Of a stretch of DNA of 64,000 bases, positions 8,672-16,450 are shown piece by piece. Each line of letters begins with the position of its first letter. The first letter of the stretch is position 1. The position numbers and the translations under genes were made by a program. The stretch comes from Corynebacterium freneyi (GTDB lineage Bacteria; Actinomycetota; Actinomycetes; Mycobacteriales; Mycobacteriaceae), in assembly GCF_030408835.1 (NCBI RefSeq), contig NZ_CP047357.1, positions 2,790,001 through 2,854,000 of the forward strand, in the 5' to 3' direction. The notes beneath the pieces were generated by a model. It made no database searches. It was not told where the DNA came from and was given only the letters and a program-made list of their open reading frames with translations.

Positions 8672-9538
8672 ATGACCCACGCCAATGACGCACGGATTTC
8701 CACTTCGCCCGTCACCGTCGAGTACGAGCACCTCGACGGCGGCGCCAAGGTCGCGGTGGTGTCCCTGAACCGCCCCGCGAAACTCAATGGCCTGACCATG
8801 GCGATGTTGCGCGGCCTCGACGATGCGGCGAAGACGTTGCGCCGCGACCGCGATTTGCGGGGCGTGATTCTCGCGGGCGAGGGCGCGTCGTTTTGCGCGG
8901 GCCTGGATTTCGGGTCGGTGCTGAAGAAGCCGATGGACATCGTCCGGGCGTTCGCGCCGAATCCGCTGGCGGGCGATGGTACGAATCTGTTCCAGCGGGT
9001 GTGCTGGGAGTGGCGCCGGCTGCCGGTGCCGGTGATCGCGGTGGTGCAGGGGCATTGTTACGGCGGTGGGGTGCAGTTGGCGTTGGGCGCGGATTTCCGG
9101 GTGACGGCCGCGGATGCGCGTTGGTCGGTGTTGGAGGCGAAGTGGGGGCTCATTCCGGACATGTCGGGGGCGCGTACGTTGGCGGATCATGTCGGTGCGG
9201 AGCAGGCTCGTTGGTTGACGATGACCGGGCGTGAGTTGTCGGGCGCGGAGGCGGTCGAGGTTGGGTTGGCGACGGAGGCGGTTGATTCGCTTGACGACGC
9301 CAACGTGCGTGCCCGGGAGATGCTCGTCGAGTTGTTCGGTCGTTCGCCCGATCAGTTGGCGTCGACGAAGGCGTTGTTCAACAGGGCGTGGCGGTCGCCG
9401 CGGGCGACGTTCCGTGCGGAGCGTTTCGAGCAGGCCAAGTTGTTGCTCAGCGAGAATGCGGCGCGGGCGCGGGAGGCGGCGTTGAAGAAGCGGCCGCCGA
9501 ATTTCGTTCGCCGGGGGACGTGGGCGTTCAGGGGCTGA
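8672..9538 (+). CDS. Enoyl-CoA hydratase/isomerase (crotonase) family protein
   Basis: 288-aa crotonase-fold enzyme acting on acyl-CoA thioesters. The oxyanion-hole strands are ASFCAGLDFGS and GHCYGGGVQLALGADFR. The active-site segment EAKWGLIPDMSG has Glu and Asp in the places used by dienoyl-CoA isomerase-like members, so isomerase is possible as well as hydratase. The ATG at 8672 follows a TAGTTT hexamer by about 10 nt, consistent with a leaderless or near-leaderless start. It is divergent from gntK and has no beta-oxidation partners nearby, so the physiological substrate is unknown. A copy of the 11-mer GCTTGACGACG lies in codons for S-L-D-D at 9289. Confidence 0.88.
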   Translation: MTHANDARISTSPVTVEYEHLDGGAKVAVVSLNRPAKLNGLTMAMLRGLDDAAKTLRRDRDLRGVILAGEGASFCAGLDFGSVLKKPMDIVRAFAPNPLAGDGTNLFQRVCWEWRRLPVPVIAVVQGHCYGGGVQLALGADFRVTAADARWSVLEAKWGLIPDMSGARTLADHVGAEQARWLTMTGRELSGAEAVEVGLATEAVDSLDDANVRAREMLVELFGRSPDQLASTKALFNRAWRSPRATFRAERFEQAKLLLSENAARAREAALKKRPPNFVRRGTWAFRG

Positions 9539-9579
9539 TTCGCTGGGCGTTCGCCCCGGAGCGGCCAGGTGCCGCTGCG

Positions 9580-11394
9580 TTAGTCGATGTCGCGGTTTTC
9601 CAGGTCGCGCACGTTGGGGATCTCGTCGACGGCACGGCCGGAGTCGAGCCATTCGCGGACGGCGGCGGTGGATCGGCAGTCGTCGGCGTTGTAGCGCAGG
9701 AGTTTGGCGCGGGCGTCGGCGGGGTTGAGGCCGCCTCCGGTGCCGCCGCCATCACCTGCACCGTCGACTGCCCCCGCGCCCGCGCCGATGCCGACGGCGT
9801 CGCGGTAGAAGGACAGTGATGCTTCGCCGTCGGCGTCGTCGTCGCGCCACGTGAATCCGGCCATGGGCGCCACGACTTTCAGTCCCAGTCCCGCGGGGCT
9901 GATCAGTTGGCGTTTGGTCACGCGGAACAGGTCGACCCATTCGTCGGAGGAGATGAATCGTTCGATTTCGGCGATGTCGGGGACGGCGATGATGCGGGCG
10001 GGTGCGCCGGCCTCCGTTGCATCCCCGGCGACGACGAACTCCATGCCGGCGAACCTCTTCGCCGAGTGCCGCAGCCAGTGGTTTTCGCCTTCGGCGGCCC
10101 AGCAGTAGACGCGGAAGGTGCGCCCGGCGGCGTGTGCGGCGGCCCGGCGCGCCATGAGCCAGTCCCAGAAGCGGGCGAAGTTTTCGGCTTCCGCGTCTCC
10201 GCCGAGCCCGGCCGGTCCGGGTGGCGCCCAGGTCACGTGCGAGACGTATCCGTCGTCGGGCGTCCATGCGCCCCACAGGTATGCGCCGTGGCCGGGGTAG
10301 GCCTCGAGGTCGACGTCGATTTCCACGTCGGCGCGGGGTGCGCTGGTTTTCTCCACGCGCAGGGCGGCGGGTTCGCCGAAGACGGACAGCAGCGCCAGGT
10401 GCCGGTGTTCGCCGGCGCCGTCGTCGCGGGCGAGTTGGCGGATGGTGGTGATGCCGGCTTCGCGGTATTCGTCGCCCCGGTTGCCGGGCAGCAGCAGGGA
10501 GATGTCGTCGGCGGCGCGCAGTTCGTCTTCGCAGGCTTCGCGCCATCGGCAACTGCGGCATTCGCGGATTTTCCGGGGCGCCAGGGGCCATTGGCCGATG
10601 CGCCATTCGTTGCCGTCGATTTTCGGCGCGGGCGGCGACGGTTCCCCGGTTTTCGTTTCGCTTGACGACGACGTGGCCGCCTCATGGCGTTCGATCGCGT
10701 GGATGGTGGCGCGGGCTCGTCGTAAAGCGGTGCGGTACGCGGCGACGCGCGGCCCTTCGTCGACGATGACCACTCGCGTCGGGTCGGCGCCGATGCCCCC
10801 GACGAGGCCGCAGGACGCGCCGAGCCGGTGGAGCAGGGCGGCGGCCTGGCCGAGTTGGACCGCATCGGCGGCGTTGTGGCGCAGCTTCAGTTTTTCGTCG
10901 ACGACGATGCTCGTGCGCAGCGGCCGACCCAGCACGCCCGGGCGGCCGAGGCGGGCGACGGGGAGGATGCGGGCGGCTTCCGTGCGGCGGCGGCGCGGCT
11001 CCAGCAGCTTGTGCGCGGCGATGATCACCGGCAGGTAGCCGTCGCCCAGGCGAACCAGCAGGTCGGGGCGGGATTCCTCGGCGATGCCGGAGAATGCGCG
11101 GTCCCCCGGCGGGCGCTCGTGGCGCAGGACGGCGCCGACGATGAGGTCCGCGCCCGCCGCGATCGCCTCCAACGTCGCCAGATCCGCGTCCGGACCCGGC
11201 GCGATGACCGTCGGATCCGGCAGCCCCGCGATCACCGACGCCCGGTGATGCGCCCCCAACTCGGCGCGCCGGCGGGCGGATTCGGAATTACCCGGGCGCC
11301 GCGGCCCCGCCATGCGATCGCGGACCAGCCGGTACCGGCACCCGACCAAATCGGGCCCGGTCACCGGCTGCGGGACGGTATCCTCGGTGTTCAC
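9580..11394 (-). CDS. RecB-like / RNase H-like nuclease (TM0106 family)
   Basis: About 604-aa protein with the architecture of the TM0106-type putative nuclease family. The N-terminal half carries a cysteine cluster (ECRSCRWREAC) of the sort that binds an Fe-S cluster in RecB-family nucleases. The C-terminal third is an RNase H-like exonuclease domain ending with YNADDCRSTAAVREWL, the hallmark Y-N-x-D-D-C motif. A GTG at 11394 follows TACCCT by about 9 nt and is the probable leaderless start; the frame stays open further upstream but overlaps the next gene antisense. A Gly/Ala-rich insertion (GAGAGAVDGAGDGGG) interrupts the C-terminal domain. A DNA-repair role is inferred from the family only. 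Confidence 0.78.
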   Translation of the reverse strand: MNTEDTVPQPVTGPDLVGCRYRLVRDRMAGPRRPGNSESARRRAELGAHHRASVIAGLPDPTVIAPGPDADLATLEAIAAGADLIVGAVLRHERPPGDRAFSGIAEESRPDLLVRLGDGYLPVIIAAHKLLEPRRRRTEAARILPVARLGRPGVLGRPLRTSIVVDEKLKLRHNAADAVQLGQAAALLHRLGASCGLVGGIGADPTRVVIVDEGPRVAAYRTALRRARATIHAIERHEAATSSSSETKTGEPSPPAPKIDGNEWRIGQWPLAPRKIRECRSCRWREACEDELRAADDISLLLPGNRGDEYREAGITTIRQLARDDGAGEHRHLALLSVFGEPAALRVEKTSAPRADVEIDVDLEAYPGHGAYLWGAWTPDDGYVSHVTWAPPGPAGLGGDAEAENFARFWDWLMARRAAAHAAGRTFRVYCWAAEGENHWLRHSAKRFAGMEFVVAGDATEAGAPARIIAVPDIAEIERFISSDEWVDLFRVTKRQLISPAGLGLKVVAPMAGFTWRDDDADGEASLSFYRDAVGIGAGAGAVDGAGDGGGTGGGLNPADARAKLLRYNADDCRSTAAVREWLDSGRAVDEIPNVRDLENRDID

Positions 11395-11493
11395 GATGCA
11401 ACCAGGGTATCGCCCGGCGGAAACCGGGGTTAATCTGGTTGCGCGACAATTCACGCACGATTCCGCAGACTCCGAACGCAGATTAGGGATTCC

Positions 11494-12246
11494 ATGAGCT
11501 TCTTGGGCGACTACCGCGACCGCCGCCGCGAAATGAAACTGAAGCTGAAGGCCGCCAAGGCCAAGGCCAAGGAGGACGCGAAGCACGAGGCGAAGCTGAA
11601 GGACAAGGCCTACCGCGATGGCCGCAAGGCCGCCGAAGCCGAACGCAAGCGCAACGCGAAGGACGCGAAGAAGGAAGCCAAGCGCAACGCGAAGCTGGAC
11701 AAGCGTGCGGCGAAGCGGGCCGAGAAGATCCGCAAGGCCGGCTGGAAGGACGAGCAGAAGGCCCTCAAGGCCAAGCACAAGCACCAGGAGAACGTTGCGG
11801 CGAAGATCCTGGAGCAACAGCGCAACCAGGGCCTGACCCGCGAGAAGGCGAAGGGGTGGGTCGGCGCGGCGCGCCTGCTGGTCCCGGTGGCGCTGCCCCT
11901 CGGTTACCGGCTGATGACGTTCGTGCAGAACCGCGGCCAGGACGCCGCCGCACGCAAGTTCGGCGTGACCGGTGACGCGGTGGCCCGCCACCACGGCTAC
12001 GGCGCTCCGCTGCGCGCCCGCGTCGAGGGCATCCGCGGGTCGCTGGATCGTCTGGAGAACTCCAAGGTGTCGGGCACCGTGGGCTTCATCAAGGACGCGC
12101 GCAACCGCCTGGATCTGCTGGTCGACGCCATCGAGACGGCCGAGCACATGACCCCGGACCAGCGTCGCCGCGCCCACGTGTCCATCTCCGCGGAGCTCGA
12201 CGGCATCGACTCGGAGATCATGGACAAGATGGGCCTGACCGCCTAG
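11494..12246 (+). CDS. Lys/Ala-rich coiled-coil protein (DUF6474-like)
   Basis: 250-aa protein. Residues 10-115 are an almost uninterrupted run of K, A, E, R and D, predicted to form a long charged helix or coiled coil. A short hydrophobic stretch (GAARLLVPVALPLGYRLM, about 125-142) could associate with membrane, and residues 150-250 form a helical conserved domain. It resembles corynebacterial proteins annotated as DUF6474. Function is unknown. The ATG at 11494 follows GGGATTCC. It is divergent from the nuclease gene. Confidence 0.75.
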   Translation: MSFLGDYRDRRREMKLKLKAAKAKAKEDAKHEAKLKDKAYRDGRKAAEAERKRNAKDAKKEAKRNAKLDKRAAKRAEKIRKAGWKDEQKALKAKHKHQENVAAKILEQQRNQGLTREKAKGWVGAARLLVPVALPLGYRLMTFVQNRGQDAAARKFGVTGDAVARHHGYGAPLRARVEGIRGSLDRLENSKVSGTVGFIKDARNRLDLLVDAIETAEHMTPDQRRRAHVSISAELDGIDSEIMDKMGLTA

Positions 12247-12358
12247 TTCGGGTCACCTGTAGCCGGAGCTGCGGCGTCCGGCCGGGACAGCGGCGCCCGG
12301 CCGGAGCCGTGGTCGCCCGTCGGGAGCGGCGGCCACCCGTCGGGAACCGCAGGTGTAC

Positions 12359-12431
12359 GGAAGATGAATCTTCCATGAAATCCCCCCTCAATGGGGTACC
12401 TCGGAACCGTTACCAATTGGTGATACACCAA
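12359..12431. promoter_or_regulatory. Two perfect palindromes upstream of phoD
   Basis: GGAAGAT-GA-ATCTTCC (12359-12374) and TTGGTG-ATA-CACCAA (12417-12431) lie 80 and 23 bp before the phoD ATG. A minimal start-stop pair ATGTAG sits at 12445-12450, immediately before the gene. These are operator candidates without an assigned regulator. Confidence 0.5.
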
Positions 12432-12453
12432 TAGGGACAGTGTCATGTAGTTC

Positions 12454-14154
12454 ATGACTTCCGCCCACGGCTCCTCACCCGCGTCGCCGACCCCGTCCCG
12501 CCGCACCATCCTCAAGGCCGGTGCCACCACCGCCGCGTTCGTCGGCACCTCGACCCTTGCGGGCCGATTCACCGCCTCAGCGCAGGAGGCAGCCGGGGAC
12601 GCCGCCGGCGGCGGCCACAACGTCTTCCAGCATGGCGTCGCCTCCGGTGACCCGCTGCCCACCTCCGTCCTCCTGTGGACCCGCGCCACCTCCCACCCCG
12701 GCGACGTTCCGGGCGCGGAGGCCGGCACCGCCGTGAAGCTGCGCTGCGAGGTCGCCACCGACGATTCCTTCGGCACCATCGTCCTGTCCGGCGAGGCCGT
12801 CGCCGAGCCCGCCCAGGACAACACCGTCAAGCTCGACGCCACCGGCCTGCGGCCCGACACCTGGTACAGCTACCGATTCACCGTCGCGGAGGGCGACTAC
12901 GCCGGCCAGGTCTCCCCGGTCGGTCGCACCCGCACCGCCCCCGACGCCAACGCAACGCCCGACAAGCTCGGCATCGCCCTGACCTCCTGCGCGAACTGGG
13001 AGGCGGGCTACTTCTCCGCGTACCGCGACATGGCGGACAACCCCGACGTCGACATCATCATGTGCGTCGGCGATTACATCTACGAGTACGAGCGCGGCGG
13101 CTACACCGGCAAGACCGGCGCCATCCGCGACCACGAGCCGCCGCACGAGATCGTCTCCCTGTCGGACTACCGCCGCCGCTACGGCCACTACCGCACCGAC
13201 AAGGACCTGCAGGCCGCCCACGGCGCCAAGCCGTGGGTGGTCACCTGGGACGACCACGAGGTCGCCAACGACACCTACAAGGACGGCGCCGAGAACCACT
13301 CCCCCGAGACCGAGGGCGACTACATCGCCCGCCGCGACGCCGCCATCCAGGCCTACCTGGAGTGGCTGCCGGTGCGCGCCACCACGTTCTCCGAGGGCGG
13401 CCACCTGTACCGCGCATTCACCTACGGCACCCTGGCCGACATCACCATGCTCGACCTGCGCACCTACCGCGACAAGGCGCCCGAGTTCATCAAGATCGGC
13501 GAGACCGACGACCCGAACCGCACCATGCTCGGCTCCGAGCAGATGAACTTCCTGCTCAACCGGTGGACGAGCTCGGCCGCGACCTGGAACCTGGTGGGCA
13601 ACTCCGTCATGTTCACCCAGGTGCTCATCCCGCCGCTGGACCCGCAGACCTCCGGCGCCATCACCGAGCTGCTCGGCCTGCCGCAGGACGGCGTCCCGTA
13701 CAACTCCGACCAGTGGGACGGCTACGCCCACGAGCGACGCAAGCTCATCGGCGAGATGTCCGGGCGAAATCTGGACAACGTCGTGTTCCTCACCGGCGAC
13801 ATCCACTCGTCGTGGGCGTGCAACGTGCCCGTCACCCCGGGCCGCTACCCGGCCGACGGCATCGCCGCCGCCGAGATCGTGTGCACCTCCGTCAGTGCGT
13901 CGAACATCGACGACATCGTGAAGCTGCCGCAGCGCAACGCCATCTCCCAGACCGCCGAGCAGGCGCTGATGGCCGCCAACCCCTACGTCGAGTGGATCGA
14001 GTTCGACCACCACGGCTGGGTCAACGTGCAGGTCCGGCCCGACGAGATCCTCGCCGAGTACCGCTTCGTCGAAGACAAGACCATCCCCGACCAGCCGCTG
14101 TACACGCCGGCGGTCTACCGCGTGAAGCGCGGCGAGGGCGTCTCCCCGGCGTAA
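12454..14154 (+). CDS. phoD: PhoD-family alkaline phosphatase/phosphodiesterase, Tat-exported
   Basis: 566-aa exported metallophosphoesterase releasing phosphate from phosphomonoesters or diesters. The N-terminus has a twin-arginine signal (S-R-R-T-I-L-K, Arg16-Arg17) followed by an Ala-rich hydrophobic segment and a cleavage-like ASAQEA. The PhoD N-terminal domain begins FQHGVASGDPLP; metal-binding segments include CVGDYIYEYE, TWDDHEVAND and FLTGDIHSS. The ATG at 12454 has AGGGACAG upstream. It probably serves phosphate scavenging outside the membrane; no pho-box can be asserted from sequence alone. A strong terminator follows. Confidence 0.93.
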   Translation: MTSAHGSSPASPTPSRRTILKAGATTAAFVGTSTLAGRFTASAQEAAGDAAGGGHNVFQHGVASGDPLPTSVLLWTRATSHPGDVPGAEAGTAVKLRCEVATDDSFGTIVLSGEAVAEPAQDNTVKLDATGLRPDTWYSYRFTVAEGDYAGQVSPVGRTRTAPDANATPDKLGIALTSCANWEAGYFSAYRDMADNPDVDIIMCVGDYIYEYERGGYTGKTGAIRDHEPPHEIVSLSDYRRRYGHYRTDKDLQAAHGAKPWVVTWDDHEVANDTYKDGAENHSPETEGDYIARRDAAIQAYLEWLPVRATTFSEGGHLYRAFTYGTLADITMLDLRTYRDKAPEFIKIGETDDPNRTMLGSEQMNFLLNRWTSSAATWNLVGNSVMFTQVLIPPLDPQTSGAITELLGLPQDGVPYNSDQWDGYAHERRKLIGEMSGRNLDNVVFLTGDIHSSWACNVPVTPGRYPADGIAAAEIVCTSVSASNIDDIVKLPQRNAISQTAEQALMAANPYVEWIEFDHHGWVNVQVRPDEILAEYRFVEDKTIPDQPLYTPAVYRVKRGEGVSPA

Positions 14155-14183
14155 GCCCCGGACCCGCCCCGGAAGGCACCTCG

Positions 14184-14221
14184 GGCCCCGGACGTCGTCA
14201 TCGAGACGTCCGGGGCCTTTT
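14184..14221 (+). terminator. phoD Rho-independent terminator
   Basis: A 13-bp stem, GGCCCCGGACGTC (14184-14196) with GACGTCCGGGGCC (14205-14217), followed by TTTTC. Confidence 0.9.
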
Positions 14222-14291
14222 CGCGTGCGCATCGTCGACATTTTGGCATGACGACGAAAGCTCAATGTGGCGCCATATCATTGCTTTTCCC

Positions 14292-14299
14292 AGATAACC
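14292..14299. repeat. Left 8-bp target-site duplication of the ISL3 element
   Basis: AGATAACC directly abuts the left IS end at 14300 and recurs at 15758-15765 directly after the right end. The match extends two further bases to the left (CCAGATAACC), which is partly fortuitous. Eight base pairs is the usual ISL3 duplication length. Confidence 0.85.
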
Positions 14300-15757
14300 G
14301 GCTCTTCAGGATTTAGAGTGCGTTGATCTTGGTGTGCAGCTGTCCGGAGTGGATCAAGGATCGCAAGATGTAGTGCCCGAGGTTCTTGAACCCCAGAGCG
14401 ATGCCGCGCAGATGCTCCAGGCGCCCGTTGATCGCCTCGACGGGCCCGTTGGACGCGCCGATATCGAAATACGCCAGCACGTCCTTCTGGCGCCGGTACA
14501 GCGTGTTTCCCAGCTGCTTAATCTCCTCTAACCCCTTCGGCATCGTCGATGAACGCAGCGTGCTGATCACCTTCTGCATCAGCTTCTTGCCCTCGGCTTT
14601 CTTCGGGTACTGATAGGCGGCGATGATCTGCTGATACACCGACCACGTCACCTCCAAAGCCACGTAGTCTTCGTCGGTGGCCCACAGTTGCTCGAGTCGC
14701 CGATGCTGTCGATCAGTGAGGAAGTCAATCCTGGTCAACAGGGTTTTCCGGTTCTTATACAACGGATCGTTTTTCTTGCCCCGCCGCCCGGTGGTCATCC
14801 GCTGCAGGCGCTGCCGGCACACGGTCAACTTGTCGGCGGCCAGGTGCACCACGTGAAAGGGATCCATCACCGCCTGCGCCCGCGGCAGGGCCTGTTTGGT
14901 GGCGGTGGCGTAGCCGGCAAACCCATCCATCGTGACAACCTCGACCCGGTCGCGAAAGCCCTGCCCACGCTGGCCGAGCCAATCGCTCAGTACCGCGGCG
15001 CTACGACCCGGGACCATGTCCAGCAACCGGGCCGGTCCGGCGCCGTCGATGACGGGGGTGATGTCGACGAGCACGGTGACGAACGAGTCCGGCTCACCGG
15101 CCCGGTGGGTGTGCTTCCACACGTGCTCGTCCACGCCCAGCACGCGTACCCCGGCAAGGTGGCCGGGGTCGTCATAGACCAGGTGCCGGCAGGCATCCAG
15201 GGCGAGGTCGTTGACCAGGTCCCAGCCCAAGCCCAGGGCTTTGGCGGTGGCGGAGATACTCATTTTGTCGATCGCCAACCGTTGCAGAATCCAGCGGGTC
15301 ACCCGGCGAGTGACGGTGCGCCCGCGTTCGGCGCAGGCCAGTTCGCCCTGGTAGATCCGCTGGGCACAGGACTGATTCAGGCACAGGAACCGCGGCACGC
15401 GTACCTGCAACCTGGTGGGGAAGCCGACGACGGGAAGATCGGTCAGCCGGCGCACGACGTGATCACGCAGCCGGCCTGTGTGTCCGCAGCCCGGGCACTT
15501 GTCGCAGGAGTCGATGGGACGAGCACTGATGACCGTGAACTCGCCGGCATCCGCGGCATCGGTGATCGTTAATCCCAGCTCCGCGGTGCGGCAAATGGTG
15601 TCGGCGACGAGGTTGAACGTAGGCTGCATCGTAGGGTCCTGGTTCGGTCAGATGGTTGTGTGGTAACTCTCATCTTGTACCGGCCAGGGCCCCTACATGT
15701 TGTGCCACCCCGACATATCACTTCCCGCTAATTACGCACTCCAGATCCGGATGAGCC
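14300..15757 (-). mobile_element. Complete ISL3-family insertion sequence (1458 bp)
   Basis: The left end (14300) begins GGCTCTTCAGGATTT and the right end, read inward from 15757, begins GGCTCATCCGGATCT. The two ends match at 20 of the first 24 positions. AGATAACC duplicates flank both ends. The element carries one transposase gene on the minus strand, starting 128 bp inside the right end. The intact gene, good ends and perfect duplication suggest fairly recent insertion, into the region upstream of lsr2. Ends of this form occur in corynebacterial ISL3 elements of the IS31831/IS1207 type. Confidence 0.9.
14313..15629 (-). CDS. ISL3-family transposase
   Basis: 438-aa DDE transposase. The N-terminus has zinc-finger cysteines (CDKCPGCGH, then CLNQSC), followed by a helix-turn-helix region around KMSISATAKALGL. 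Catalytic acidic residues are in VLGVDEHVWK, VTMDGFAGYA and NGPVEAINGRLE. Length and motifs are complete with no frameshift, so the element may be active. The stop is 13 bp inside the left IS end. Confidence 0.95.
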   Translation of the reverse strand: MQPTFNLVADTICRTAELGLTITDAADAGEFTVISARPIDSCDKCPGCGHTGRLRDHVVRRLTDLPVVGFPTRLQVRVPRFLCLNQSCAQRIYQGELACAERGRTVTRRVTRWILQRLAIDKMSISATAKALGLGWDLVNDLALDACRHLVYDDPGHLAGVRVLGVDEHVWKHTHRAGEPDSFVTVLVDITPVIDGAGPARLLDMVPGRSAAVLSDWLGQRGQGFRDRVEVVTMDGFAGYATATKQALPRAQAVMDPFHVVHLAADKLTVCRQRLQRMTTGRRGKKNDPLYKNRKTLLTRIDFLTDRQHRRLEQLWATDEDYVALEVTWSVYQQIIAAYQYPKKAEGKKLMQKVISTLRSSTMPKGLEEIKQLGNTLYRRQKDVLAYFDIGASNGPVEAINGRLEHLRGIALGFKNLGHYILRSLIHSGQLHTKINAL

Positions 15758-15765
15758 AGATAACC
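15758..15765. repeat. Right 8-bp target-site duplication of the ISL3 element
   Basis: AGATAACC, identical to 14292-14299, immediately outside the right IS end at 15757. Confidence 0.85.
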
Positions 15766-15783
15766 TCGACGGCGAAGTGCGCC

Positions 15784-15811
15784 ACCATTAATGGTCAAGA
15801 TTCTAAGAATC
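15784..15811. promoter_or_regulatory. Two adjacent palindromes upstream of lsr2
   Basis: ACCATTAATGGT (15784-15795) and GATTCT-A-AGAATC (15799-15811) are both perfect and AT-rich, about 20-50 bp upstream of the predicted lsr2 -35. They are possible autoregulatory or nucleoid-protein sites. The IS has inserted 19 bp upstream of the first one. Confidence 0.5.
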
Positions 15812-15831
15812 GACTGAACATGCGGCCGACG

Positions 15832-15861
15832 TAGACACCCGCACCAATGTCCTGGTATAAA
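15832..15861 (+). promoter_or_regulatory. Predicted lsr2 promoter
   Basis: TAGACA (15832-15837), an 18-bp spacer, then TATAAA (15856-15861, reading on as TATAAAAT). It leaves a leader of about 85 nt before the lsr2 ATG. Confidence 0.6.
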
Positions 15862-15951
15862 ATGCGACATTGGACGAACATCAATCCCCAGATGGCGCAT
15901 CGGAGTCAGAACCATGACTTCCGCACCATCCCAATGACGAAGGTTCATCAT

Positions 15952-16305
15952 ATGGCGCGCAAGGAAGTTATCCAGTACATCGACGACCTCGACGGCACCA
16001 CGCTGCACGAGGATGACGTCAAGGTGGTCCGTTTCGGATACCAGGGCCGCAATTACTACCTCGACCTCTCCGCGGCCAATGCGGAGAAGTTCGACCAGAT
16101 GATCCGCCCGTACGTCGACAAGGCGCACGCCGACGATTCCGCTCCGGCCACCCGCGCCCGCCGCGGATCCAACCCGAATTCCACCAAGCAGCGCGAGCGC
16201 AACCGGATCATCCGCCAGTGGGCGAAGGACCGGGGCATGACCGTCGCCGATCGCGGCGCCCTGCCGAAGGCCATCATCGACGAGTACGAGGCCGCGCACT
16301 CCTGA
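15952..16305 (+). CDS. lsr2: Lsr2-family nucleoid-associated protein
   Basis: 117-aa H-NS-like protein that oligomerises and binds AT-rich DNA, often silencing acquired genes. The N-terminal dimerisation domain is MARKEVIQYIDDLDG through about residue 55; a charged linker follows, then the C-terminal DNA-binding domain (about 78-117, IIRQWAKDRGMTVADRG). The AT-hook-like tripeptide, usually RGR, reads R-G-A at 101-103. The ATG at 15952 follows ACGAAGG with suitable spacing; upstream in-frame ATGs lie in the leader. Its targets here could include the low-GC hsdS and the IS. Confidence 0.93.
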   Translation: MARKEVIQYIDDLDGTTLHEDDVKVVRFGYQGRNYYLDLSAANAEKFDQMIRPYVDKAHADDSAPATRARRGSNPNSTKQRERNRIIRQWAKDRGMTVADRGALPKAIIDEYEAAHS

Positions 16306-16450
16306 TCCGGCCCCACCGGACCGCACGGCCCGCTCCCGCCACCAAACCCCGGGGCGCGGCCCCGCCCGACCACCCGCACCCGCCAGCCCCGCCCGGATCG
16401 TCCCGGGCCGGGCTCGCGGGTGCCGGGCACGTGAAAGGGGATGGCTTCCG

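Noticed and set aside
12577..14265. 562-codon minus-strand frame opposite phoD
   Set aside because: Mirror of the phoD codon bias, with Val/Gly/Asp-rich low-complexity protein. PhoD on the plus strand is certain.
14281..15712. Alternative ISL3 ends using the CATATCA pair at 14274 and 15714
   Set aside because: That choice gives poorly matching ends. The 14300-15757 choice gives 20/24 matching ends and an exact 8-bp duplication.
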